Of a stretch of 64,000 nucleotides of DNA, positions 32,441 through 41,303 are shown in pieces. Below the pieces are notes generated by a model, which worked only from the letters and a program-made list of their open reading frames with translations, was not told the DNA's origin and made no database searches. The DNA is from Isoetes taiwanensis (Eukaryota > Streptophyta > Lycopodiopsida > Isoetales > Isoetaceae): positions 15,679,059 through 15,743,058 of the forward strand of contig JAJEKV010000004.1 of the NCBI GenBank assembly GCA_021234155.1. The letters run 5' to 3'. How positions within the stretch are numbered: position 1 is the stretch's first letter; every line of letters starts with the position of its first letter. Position numbers and translations under genes: made by a program.

Positions 32441-32839
32441 GTATTTCCTGTTCTTTACTTAAAGTAGTATATGAGCTTCAGGGTTAATCAAGGGGAGTGC
32501 TTTCTGTCTTAGAATTTTATATGCATCAGTCCTAAACTGCCCTAGCACCTTCATATACAGATCTATTGCTTATATCTTGCTCTATGATCTTCCTCTATGA
32601 TCTTGCCTATATGATCTTGCTCTATGATCTATCTGCTCTATGATCTTGCTTATATGATTTTGCTGTATCTGCTCTTATTCTATTTCACTAGCTCTTCCTC
32701 TATCTGCTCTAAATAATGAACTAAAACAATGAACTAAATAATGAACTAAACAAGGAGTATTATTATTATATATCTGCTCTATCTGCCTTCATTCTATTCT
32801 ATTCTATTCTACTGCCTTCATATTTTAAATTCTGCATTC

Positions 32840-33605
32840 TGCTCAATGGCATGCTGGAGGGAAAAGAGAGCTCAATGGATGGCTAGATGGAATGTGCAGG
32901 AGCACAGGTGCATACATGTGCAAACAGAGGCAGATCGCCATAGCTTGAGGCAATATCTTGACGCTTGCTTCATCAGCAAGCTTTGGGATGCCAGCGCCCT
33001 TGAACAGGTCAAGACAGCACACTACCAGCGCCACATAAATCCCACATTGGAACGAGGCCCACAATGCTACCTGCGCACCCACTTGCCCATGAAAAGATGC
33101 AGACTCATTGCCTCCATTCGCACAGGGGCACATCATCTTGAATTGAGCAGCGAGATGGATTGGTGAGCCACGTCGGGGCGTGCTCATCAATGCCGCCAAA
33201 TGGGAGTCATTGAGGATGAATCTCATACCCTTCAAAGTTGCCCAAACATATGATCAAATCCGACGCCGCTATGCCGAGTTGGTCGGGCCCGGCCAGCCGC
33301 TACATGTGACATTGAGCACGGCATCCGTACGGATGCTAGGATCATACCTTCAGGAGGTCATGGACATGCGAGATCAGCTATGTCCTCGGGCACGCACTTG
33401 ACATGTACATACACATTTATTTCATGATGATGTATACTTGTACAGTTTGACAGCATTCTTATTACTGCCACGGTTTTTCCCTCGAAAACCCTTCGGGGCG
33501 GGGGTTTTTTAACCCGGACAGTAATAAGTTTGCTGCGCTCCTTCTGGGTCCCATAGGCCGATTGGTCTCAGTGGACGATAAAAAAACTATTCTATTCTAT
33601 TATGC
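32840..33605 (+). mobile_element. LINE 3 3' end with (ATTCT)n tail, inside element B
   Basis: 5'-truncated LINE end. Coding pieces: LPMKRCRLIASIRTGAHHLE (about 33087-33146), then after a shift CRQMGVIEDESHTLQSCP (zinc motif) and YAELVGPGQPLHVTLSTASV. The 3' UTR has a hairpin-like CCGTGACAG/ATAAG block and ends CATAGGCCGATTGGTCTCAG + TGGACGATAAAAAAACTATTCTATTCTATT. The same ORF region and end occur on the minus strand at 46258 to about 46945. Confidence 0.8.
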
Positions 33606-33868
33606 ATTCTGTTAGAATAATATGTTAGAATGGCGATTTTGGGTTCCGATTTTCCACTAGGTTAATCAAAGCGCGCCAGGCGCGTTTTTAGTTTGGCTTT
33701 TCTATTTCATACGGCTCTATACAAATCGCGCCAGGCACGTGTGAAATAGATCTGTGAAAAAAACAAAGCAAACGTGCCTGGCGCGTTTTGAATTATGTAT
33801 GTTCAGAATCGTTTTATGGGGAGAGTAATATCATTTTCTAATTAGTTAATTTCTCTCGTTCTAGTGCC

Positions 33869-34288
33869 ATGGATGCTCCTTTTGCAAATACACTAGCTGC
33901 TCCTAGTTCAAATACACTGGCTGGTTCTAGTTCAAATACACTTCCCTTGGACGACCATCAACGCTGGACCCTGTACAAGATATTACTTGATTGTGCTGTT
34001 CAAAACATTCAAAGAGAGTTGGAGAATCCATTAGACAGTCTGTATCAGGGGCCATGGGAATGCTTCCATCGCATCTCTGGACATATGCGGCTCCTCATGC
34101 TCTTAGTAAGGCTCATGCCAACAAATAAGTACGAGGATTTGATTAGGAGTATCAAGGATCGATACAACACTCTGGTTTGGAGACTCGACATTCGCAGGGA
34201 AGACGAGGATCTTGTCATATCAGAGTGGTTCAGGTGGGACTTTTGGCGGTATTGGGCCGATGAAGTGGGCCTATGTGACATATTGTAG
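33869..34288 (+). CDS. Small unknown protein ORF of element B
   Basis: 139 codons, uninterrupted. The N-terminus repeats a SSNTLA-like unit three times (FANTLAAPSSNTLAGSSSNT), then an acidic/aromatic domain with HQRWTLYKILLDCAVQNIQR and a strongly aromatic C-terminus (VISEWFRWDFWRYWADEVGL). Not recognised. It is flanked on both sides by GCGCC palindromes (33671-33790 and 34300-34386). It is one of the few clean ORFs in the element, so it may be under selection or young. Its start follows TTCTAGTGCCATGG, a good plant initiation context. Confidence 0.45.
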   Translation: MDAPFANTLAAPSSNTLAGSSSNTLPLDDHQRWTLYKILLDCAVQNIQRELENPLDSLYQGPWECFHRISGHMRLLMLLVRLMPTNKYEDLIRSIKDRYNTLVWRLDIRREDEDLVISEWFRWDFWRYWADEVGLCDIL

Positions 34289-34597
34289 AGATAGAAAGAA
34301 TTCGCGCCTGGCGCATTTTTGCAGAAGAAGAAATGTACATATACTTTTTTGGAATATGAATACAAACTCGCGCCTGGCGCAATTTTGCACTATACTTTTA
34401 TGTCATTAGTTTATTATGTTTTTTTATATGCAATGTCGAAAACATTGAATCCTTTGATGCCCTCCAGCCAGTATGACCAACGCCAAGAAACTACATATTT
34501 TCATTAATGTGTAGTTTCAAAGAATTCAAAATTCACAACATCACGCAGATGTTATGATATATTCATTTTTTTTTTTGAATATCCAAATACACATACC

Positions 34598-34856
34598 TTT
34601 TTCAGACGTTCTTTTGGCCATGCTAGAAATGTGCCCACCCTTTCACCAACTGTATCGCCACCGGGATGTCTTCTTGGAAGAGCCTCCTCTTCATAATTGC
34701 AGTTTATAATGGAAATCTTACAGAAACTGTTTCCAAGAGGAACACCATGACACATAGAACTTGGATTCAGATCTTCAATTTTATATAATCCTACTCGGCG
34801 CTTCAAGTTTGCTGTTAAAAGATAGCATTCTTCTCCGACACTGATAAAGAACCAGA
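34598..34856 (-). CDS. Minus-strand exon with VGTFLAWPK motif
   Basis: The minus strand reads FISVGEECYLLTANLKRRVG, then VPLGNSFCKISIINCNYEEE, ALPRRHPGGDTVGERVGTFL and AWPKERLKK. The VG.FVAWPK pattern resembles a short domain common in plant CACTA-type and Ulp1-containing transposon proteins. AAAAAG|GTATGTG at 34597 is a donor. Another GAG|GTGAGT donor (about 34971) suggests an upstream exon. It may be the 5' part of the element B transposase or an independent gene. Confidence 0.45.
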
Positions 34857-34869
34857 ATTCTAGAATTGG

Positions 34870-35160
34870 CATTGGGAAATATAAAGAACGAATTCGGAAA
34901 AATAAAGGACGAATTGGGAAAAATAAAGGACGAAAAATAAATTCGGAATGGAACCACACTCACCTCGGGCCAGACATCGTTTGATCTTGGGATCGATTGT
35001 AGATCTTGGGCGCTCGATCGATTGAACTTGGGCGCTCTAGGCGCGGTCGATTGATCTTGATCTTGGGCGCTCTGAGGACGGGTCTGAGGGCGCTCTGATT
35101 GATCTTGGGTCGATTGAAGGCGCTCTGATAGTAGGTGTCGATTAGGTGGTAGTAGATTGC
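34870..35160. repeat. Short tandem repeats (GGAAAAATAAAGGACGAATT; GATCTTGGGCGCTC)
   Basis: Two degenerate repeat blocks: about three units of AAATAAAGGACGAATT (34880-34945) and units of TTGATCTTGGGCGCTCTGAG (34980-35130). No gene. Confidence 0.7.
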
Positions 35161-35518
35161 CACATATGCGTTTCTTGATAATAATAATTATTTGTTTTCT
35201 TGAAATTGCATTGAAAAGAAAAACACATTTTAAATTTGTAATTGAGCGGGACGGACGGTTAATTAAGGCGGTATAATTGAAGAGGACGCGAATTTGAATT
35301 TACGGTTGTAAATCTGACGGCCTAGATTATGAACGCATACATATAAATTTAAACCAAAACCCCAGTCTCATGTTATCCGCACTTGCAGTTCTATGGCGTC
35401 TAGAGGATCAGGCAGCCGCGGCCGAGGCGCAGGTAGAGGTGGGCGACAGGCCAAAGCACAAATGCAAAGCCTGGAGGTTTTTGAACAAGCAGAAAACACA
35501 ATTCCAGCAAGCGCCTCA

Positions 35519-36072
35519 GGTAATTGATCTGTTTTTGTTCTGTAATTGATTTCTGTGTCCTTTTTTTTGTTAGGTTTTTTTTAGGATGTTTTTCTGTAAT
35601 AATAGAGTTATTATCCGAGAAGAAGCATGTGTCCTCTAATATTTGAGTTCATGTGTCCCAAAAATGTATGCTTAATGTGTGGCTAAACAGTATTCAGTAG
35701 TTAGTTGTGTTTTTTATAGTTTGTTGTGTCCTCTGATGAAGATTCAACTCTTTAAGTTGTGGTGTTTATAGTTATTTGTGTCAAAGCCGCAGTTGAATAA
35801 GGCATTACATTAGTTTCTATATCTTGAGATGTAGATTCAACAATTTAAGTTGTATTTTTTATAGTTAGTTGTGTCCTTAGCATTTTAAGTAAATGAACTT
35901 GCTCTGTATTCTTTTCAAATCGCGCCAAGCGCATTCTTCTTAGCTCCAAGTAAGTAAATGAACTTGCTCTGTATTCTTTTCAAATCGCGCCAAGCGCGTT
36001 TTTCTTGCATATATTTCGACATAGCATATGTTTTAGCATTAAAAGATTAAACCATGTGCTGTAATTTTACAG
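35519..36072 (+). other. Intron 1 of element B accessory gene
   Basis: Donor TCAG|GTAATT and acceptor TTTTACAG|GATCA; the Gly codon is completed across the splice. It contains a 63-bp direct repeat (about 35887-35934 and 35950-35997), each copy carrying one GCGCC palindrome. Confidence 0.65.
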
Positions 36073-36181
36073 GATCACAAAAGCCAATCAAAAGGAGAAC
36101 CAAGCAAGGCGAGACCTCTTCAGCCCAGAAAAAGCAAAGGATAGATGAAGATGTTAATCGCATGCTGAGACAAAGCATGTA

Positions 36182-36676
36182 TTGACGTTAGAAGAAACAT
36201 CCGGAATAATAAAGGCTCAGGTAGAACCTCCATGTCCAGAAGAAGATCTTGTAGAGAGGTCAGAATGGTATGTGGAGATCTTTAAAACTGGTGGGAAGAC
36301 AGACCTCATATTCATGTATAGGGTAAGAGAGACTGATCAAATGAAGAAGCAGGGATTTCTTATCACATGCGAAATACAGGACGATTCTTTCTGTTCAGTG
36401 CTAGTTGAAGTGGGCCAAAAAAATAAGAAAAGCCTAAAGAAGATCAATCGATGCAGTGCTAGCTCTTTTAAAGAGACTGCATTAAGATCAGACGACATGG
36501 CCGATAACCTCTTTAAATTTGGCTGGAAAGTTGGCGAGCCATTGACTCCTAAACGAATATGCGAGGGGCTTACAGTTGTTCGAAGAGCCATTAGCACGAG
36601 GCCCTCGGGCAGTGTCTACTTACAGGCAGTGAAGGATAAGGAAGAAGCTAGTTCTAAGGGCGTGGAAACTTCTGTA
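36182..36676 (+). CDS. Unassigned N-terminal domain (element B accessory gene)
   Basis: 165 codons: VERSEWYVEIFKTGGKTDLI, ITCEIQDDSFCSVLVEVGQK, LFKFGWKVGEPLTPKRICEG. The helix/strand pattern looks folded, but I do not recognise it. A TGA at 36677 separates it from the in-frame continuation at 36680. Confidence 0.4.
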
Positions 36677-36679
36677 TGA

Positions 36680-37156
36680 CAAAGCAGCCTTACAAGTGAC
36701 GATGACAAGGCCAGGCAGTTGGAGGCAATGAGCAAACTGAAGAAATATGCCAACAAGTATCCACTGGGCCTGAGCTTCACCCATCCAGTCAACGTGGATA
36801 GGCTTTTCAGGTCCACTAAAGCTATTTATATCAGCAGAAGGTATGACAAGCAGCACTCCTTGGAGATATTGAACAACATGATCGAAAATCCAGGGCAGGT
36901 GCCAATGCCTGCAGATGTAGTGCCATACGATACCAGAACAAAAAAGGTAATCATTTGGAGCAAGCTGGAGGACTTCATCGAGAACCCAGACATACATTTT
37001 ATGATAATAGATGGCCAGCATTCAATAGAGACCCAGAAGGTTCTCATCAAGAAGGCACATCATACTGGTTCCTGAGCGGCTCAACAACACCTGCCGAACT
37101 AGCCGAAATAAGCGCACTCCTGAATGACATGGGAAAAACTTTCTTATACAAAAGGT
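36680..37156 (+). pseudogene. ParB/DGQH-like region
   Basis: Continues in the frame of the preceding domain after a single stop. It reads HPVNVDRLFRSTKAIYISRR, then NMIENPGQVPMPADVVPYDT and HFMIIDGQHSIETQKVLIKK. A predicted layout of a short N-terminal strand ('VNVDRL'), a helix, then IIDGQHxxxA/T fits the ParB N-terminal/DGQHR fold, in which the conserved GxxR or DGQHR loop binds nucleotide. The usual Arg of DGQHR is Ser here (DGQHS), so activity is doubtful. Prokaryotic ParB-like domains often pair with DNA methyltransferases, which is relevant because an MTase-like region follows. Confidence 0.45.
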
Positions 37157-37631
37157 AATTCTCTTCCCTCATTTTTCTTTTTCGTATTTGCAAATCGCGC
37201 CAAGCGCGATTTCATAGTAGAAGGCAAATCGCGCCAGGCGCAATTTGCCTTCTCTAAATAGCAAAGGGTTCCTAGAATGGTAGACGTTTGTCGTCAAATA
37301 AGCAAATCGCGCCTGGCGCGATTTCATATTGGAATACAAATTGCGCCACGCGCGATTTGCCTAGTCTGAGGAGACATGGCTGTCCTTGAAGATAGCCGTT
37401 TCTCCTCAAAGTAGGCAAATCGCGCATGGCGCGTTTAGCTTTGTAATATGAAATCGCGCCAGGCGCGTTTTGCTTATATGACGAGAAACGTCTACCATTC
37501 CAAAAACCCTTTGCTATTTAAAGAAGGCAACGCGATTTGCCTTCTAATATGAAATCGCGCGTGGCGCGATTTTAAACTAGAAGGATTGTTTGAATTCACG
37601 ATTATGAAGCTAATGAAGTTATTCCTTGCAG
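37157..37631 (+). other. Intron with foldback of GCGCC palindromes
   Basis: Donor AAAAG|GTAATT at 37157 and acceptor TTCCTTGCAG at 37631; codons join in frame (FLYK-S-PYIEQLRHARNQWI). From about 37190 to 37575 the intron is a long imperfect inverted repeat centred near 37390, with at least nine GCGCC-core palindromes within its arms. The centre is GAGGAGACATGGCT / AGCCGTTTCTCCTC. Removal leaves the protein frame intact, which supports it being a true intron. Confidence 0.75.
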
Positions 37632-38004
37632 TCCCTATATAGAGCAACTTCGGCATGCTCGAAACCAGTGGATTGAATATGGGAAGCCAATGCCCAAGGT
37701 GAGACAGGCCAGTCCAAAAGCCGAATTCAAGTTTTGGAAAGGACACTTAGTCGACTATAATCTGAGGACAAGACCAAGAGCACCGAGAACAAAAAAAAAA
37801 AAGGAGATGAAAAGGGTGATCTTTGCCGAAGAACCAACTGTACCCAAGGATGCCTGCAAGATAGTTTTGCTTGAGATCCAAGATGGGAGAAATGGAATGA
37901 ATGCAGGATGCCTACATCGAGAAGAAGTTGCCGATTCACAAGGAAGATTTCCTCCCTGACACATCAATTTTTGATATCCATATAACGAGAGACGAGGAAG
38001 GCCA

Positions 38005-39372
38005 GTGGATTGGACGATCAAGAACTCATCTCATCCGGATAGGTTAATCAGAAAGGAAATCTTTACAAGAAAACCTCAAAGAACAAAGGCTATGGAATCC
38101 TTTGAAGATGCATGCGACGAGCTGAAAAATATTAGAGTGCTCAAGAAGGCAGTTGGTGAGGAATTACAAAAGCTTACAGGAGAGTGGTCGTTGTCGGAGT
38201 TAGGACTCATGCAAAAGTATAACGTCTCCAACGACGACCTAAAGAAGTATGTATTTTGGTCCAAGGACTTTGTCAAACAGCAGAAGTTGAAGAACGTTGC
38301 AAAGATCAGTGGGATTCACACAAAAGTTGCATCCGACTTGAAACGAAAAAGTCGCGTTGGTGAAGCGGACCAGGAGACGGAATCCACGTTTTTTTATCAA
38401 GTGTCCACTGGTTTCAAGTGTGCCTTGCCAGAAGTGGGTGAAGGTCCCCATGATATCACACTCTTCGTGCTTGATAGCCGAGGCACCAGATGGTCGCTTG
38501 AAGACTATAATACGTTCTTCAACATATGCAGTGGTTGCACGACAGAAATGAATTACACAATCGTCACTATATGTCCCTCCGACATGTCCTATGCATATGC
38601 TCTAAGTGCTGCAAATGACTTAGAATGCATGAAAGTCATACGACAGGCGATCCTCATAGATGAAAACAAGGACAGTGACTTCAGCACAGCAAGTAAAATT
38701 TCTCATGTGCTTATTATTATGATAGCCATGATGGATGATAAGGAATATGAAAGGCTTAAGGGAAAAACAGATGGAGACAAACTAGCATGGCAGTGCTATC
38801 AGTTAGATGAACGCATCCTGCGAAACGTCTTCTATCTAGAGCAAGAAGACAAGGGGAAGGCTGTCAAGGTCGTGGAAGAGTTAGAGGAGGAAGAAGAAGA
38901 AGAGGAAGAAAACGAGGACGACCCAGTTCTTGTGGGCCACATTAAGTATGAGCTCCTAACTTCACGTAAGGGGAAGCTAAACAAGAACGGGTTCTCTATG
39001 GACCTTTCCCAGTATCTCATTGAAGCATTTTGTCCATTGGGAACAACTTGCTGGGAACTTCACGTTGGAGGTTACATCGGTAGAGAAGCTTTGAAGTTAG
39101 CAAGGAAATGCCAGAGCGTCGTCTCCGATGATCGAGCCAAAAAATTTTTGGACCTCTTCTTTGAGAAAGCACTAGAGGAAGCACCTAGGGGACCAATCGG
39201 CAGTGCAAAAAACAAATCTTCTAGCTCTAAGGCCGAAATACCTTCAGATTTGCTTAAGAAACGGGAGATTATGAGACAGGCATTGCATGGCTCCAACTTC
39301 ATGGATGACATGGACGAGCAGGCAGATCACCAAGTACCTATCGACATGCCTAGTGAACATCCTTGGCCCTGA
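38005..39372 (+). pseudogene. Beta-class-like DNA methyltransferase region (degenerate)
   Basis: A 455-codon open frame. The N-terminal half is helical (KAVGEELQKLTGEWSLSELG). TLFVLDSRGTRWSLEDYNTF occupies the place of the DPPY motif (motif IV), but reads DSRG. About 160 residues later, SQYLIEAFCPLGTTCWELHV followed by GGYIGREALKLARKCQSVVS resembles the YLI..F..PG..VLDPFAGSGTT..AA..LGR..IG.E SAM-binding region, in the order IV then I that is typical of beta-class N4-cytosine/N6-adenine enzymes. Both key motifs are eroded. A Glu/Asp run (about 38880-38920) lies between. If real, activity is probably lost; structural prediction is needed. Alternative: an unrelated Rossmann-type or all-new domain. 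Confidence 0.4.
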
Positions 39373-39804
39373 AAATATAGACCAGGATGACAATGACAAG
39401 GATGATGATAATAACAATAATGATGATGAAGCAGACTCCAAATCTAAAAACACTAGCCAGGTTAGCGTAAAGAGTAATGAACTATCAAGCGTAGTTCACA
39501 CTGTACAGATCTCAACTGATGTGGTTGGTGCTTCTAGCAGACCGGAGGCAACTCAGAATAAAGATGCAACGGAAGAAGAGACCACGGGGAATGATGAAGA
39601 AGAAAGGTATCGTGACAATGTTCCTTTTTTTGATATTCATGCATTTTACAAACTACAAGCATATAGAAATCGCGCCTGGCGCGATTTAGAGTTTCCTAGA
39701 GCATATTTTTAAATTATGTTGACATGCATCATTAATGAAATCGCGCTTGGTGCGTTTTCGTTTTCCATTTCTTTCATCTCATACGTTATTGTTCTCCTTA
39801 CAGA

Positions 39805-40427
39805 AATGATTTGGCTTCCCTAAAAGTACTGGTCTTTGATTTGAATGGTGTGCTATGTAGAACGTTACCTAAAGCAACGTTTGAAAGGTCATGGTATGCG
39901 CAACAACCATTTGAGACACGTGCCAAATATGTTTACCCGCCCTTTATCCGAAAGGAGATGTTGGACCAGGCCTTGATCTGCATTTGCTTTTGTGCAATTT
40001 GGTCATCTATGGAGCATAGAAATATACAGGATGTTTTGAAAGTAGTGCCTGAGCTAAATAGAAATTGGGCGTCCATCTGGGATCAAAGCAAATGTGCTTC
40101 ATTCACAAACCCTAAAGAACCGACAGGTAAAAAGATATTTGTGAAATGCTTGCGCAACATGATGGATGCCCTAGGTGTTGAGGATAAGGAAGGCATGATC
40201 ATGGTGGATGATGACGCTCTAAAGTGTTGCTTCAATCAGATCCGCCACCCTATCATCCTCAAGATTTTGACAAAGATGACTTCCTGCTTCGTTTTGTTAG
40301 TGTCTTGCATGAAATAGCTTCAGGAAAAATGGTCGAAGAGATACAAACACTATACCCGCAACTTGATCGGACAGGGGAAATTGACAGGGACCTTGAGAAA
40401 ATCGTTCTAGAAAGGGAACTTTTTTGA
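39805..40427 (+). pseudogene. HAD (FCP1/NIF-like) phosphatase domain of element B
   Basis: The exon follows CTCCTTACAG at 39804. It reads NDLASLKVLVFDLNGVLCRT (motif I, DLNGVL: Asn at the second acid, as in element A), RKEMLDQAL, FCAIWSSMEHRNIQDVL (motif II Ser), SIWDQSKCASF, GMIMVDDDALKCCFN (motif IV). A 1-nt frameshift near 40240 switches to SDPPPYHPQDFDKDDFLLRF, the conserved C-terminal part. It is clearly homologous to the HAD in element A although the transposases differ. The stop is at about 40427. Substrate unknown; the loss of the second acid suggests binding rather than catalysis. Confidence 0.82.
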
Positions 40428-41267
40428 TATATATGTATCTGAAATACACTTTCCAAAAAGTTTTGAATATGAAATATACTTTACACCAACCTCATTCAAT
40501 ATATATTGTGTTCTTATATCAAGATTATTGGTTCTTGTACGTATACTTGCATTATTGGTTCTGCTATACTTGCAATAATTTGTATGTATAAACCGTCAAT
40601 AATTTAGGTGTGTATAAATAGGTATGCATGAAATTGGCAAACCATCGGCTTCGCCTCCCTCATATACGCTTTGTTATTATGGCACATTCTATTACCCGCA
40701 AGATGTACCATGCGGACCTCTGCGCAGCCGCGAAGCTAGAAATAGAACTTCAGGGTGGCTTGATGTCGTTGCTATGAATCCCGGCCCGCTTCTATCCCGA
40801 TCCCTTTGCTGTTGTAATCCATCTTATATGGAATCGAGCATGGTTTGTTCATGATCGTGACAGGATCTCAAAGACACGCAAGCGGCTCGGTCGACGATGA
40901 ATCGGATTAGTTTGTTAAGTTTATGTTCCATTATAATGTTATTTATGTTAACATAATGCATAAGAACGTTATGATTTGAACCACGAAAAACTACGTTTTG
41001 TAGCAACGTACTTCAATTGGTGAAGGGTGGAAATTTAGTGTTTAGATTTCGTTTCTTTCTCGATGGTGATGGTGCGAATTTTTTTGCTACCCACTTTTTA
41101 TATTTTCAACATTACGTCATAATATGGGTCATTTGCATCGAATATTTGAATGTCTTTGCATTTCAACATAAAATGCATCTTCCTAGCCCGAAAATGAACT
41201 CAGTGCGAAAGTGTGGTTAATTCAATATAATGGTCAATAAAAGTCTTATACAACGCGATTTTGGAAT
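40428..41267. other. Right subterminal region of element B
   Basis: AT-rich, with a short ORF at 40624-40854 (76 codons, MHEIGKPSASPPSYTLCYYG) that I cannot support as a gene. A half-palindrome AACGCGATTTTGG lies at about 41252, next to the TIR. No polyadenylation signal is obvious. Confidence 0.4.
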
Positions 41268-41299
41268 AGACATAATCCCAATTTAATTGAATGATGGTT
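41268..41299 (-). repeat. Right terminal inverted repeat of element B
   Basis: Matches 18818-18849 inverted, with one mismatch. AATT follows at 41300-41303 and the gypsy 4 RT frame resumes at once. Confidence 0.9.
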
Positions 41300-41303
41300 A
41301 ATT

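Larger units (their letters stand above)
33671..39758. repeat. Dispersed AAATCGCGCCAGGCGCGATT palindrome family, about 17 copies
   Basis: Near-identical palindromes at about 33671, 33723, 33769, 34300, 34365, 35917, 35982, 37191, 37226, 37304, 37338, 37417, 37451, 37529 (half), 37552, 39667 and 39738. The core is GCGCC[A/T]GGCGC, flanked by AAATC/GATTT. The copies lie in introns or between genes, none in the exons I identified, and none outside element B. They look like binding sites for an element-encoded protein or a mobile mini-palindrome. Confidence 0.85.
35392..40427 (+). pseudogene. Element B accessory gene: ParB-like, MTase-like and HAD modules
   Basis: A multi-exon gene I infer from splice sites that keep frame. 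Exon 1 (ATG at 35393; MASRGSGSRGRGAGRGGRQA) splices at TCAG|GTAATT to GSQKPIKRRTKQGETSS (36073), giving an RG-rich, nuclear-localisation-like start. Next: an unnamed region (36182-36676), a ParB/DGQH-like region (36680-37156), a 475-bp intron (37157-37631) joined in frame, a basic linker, a methyltransferase-like region (38005-39372), an acidic linker, and a HAD domain (39805-40427) joined in frame by EEE-R-NDLASLK. Breaks: near 36180, a stop at 36677, near 37050, about 37960-38005, about 39350 and about 40240. The layout is not one I know. Confidence 0.6.
18818..41299. mobile_element. Element B: 22.5-kb TIR DNA transposon in gypsy 4
   Basis: Boundaries are set by 32-bp terminal inverted repeats differing at one position (start AACCA[C/T]CATTCAATTAAATT) and AATT duplications. 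Without the nested element A it would be about 13.3 kb. It encodes a DDE-like transposase on the minus strand (31246 down to 19068) and, divergently, a ParB-like/methyltransferase-like/HAD gene (35392-40427, +), a small ORF (33869, +) and a minus-strand exon at about 34600-34856. The right half carries dispersed GCGCC palindromes. It also hosts a LINE 3' end (about 32840-33605). The superfamily is unassigned; 4-bp duplications occur in several, including Ginger, Sola2 and Academ. Confidence 0.85.

Noticed and set aside
36680-39372. Bacterial or phage contamination as the source of the ParB-like and MTase-like regions
   Set aside because: They lie between validated TIRs, are spliced with GT-AG introns in frame, and match the base composition of their surroundings.
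33671-39758. CRISPR-like array of palindromes
   Set aside because: Spacing is irregular, repeats are palindromic rather than direct, the host is eukaryotic and there are no cas genes.
40624-40854. 76-codon ORF near the right end of element B
   Set aside because: Short, with no recognisable composition or context to support coding.
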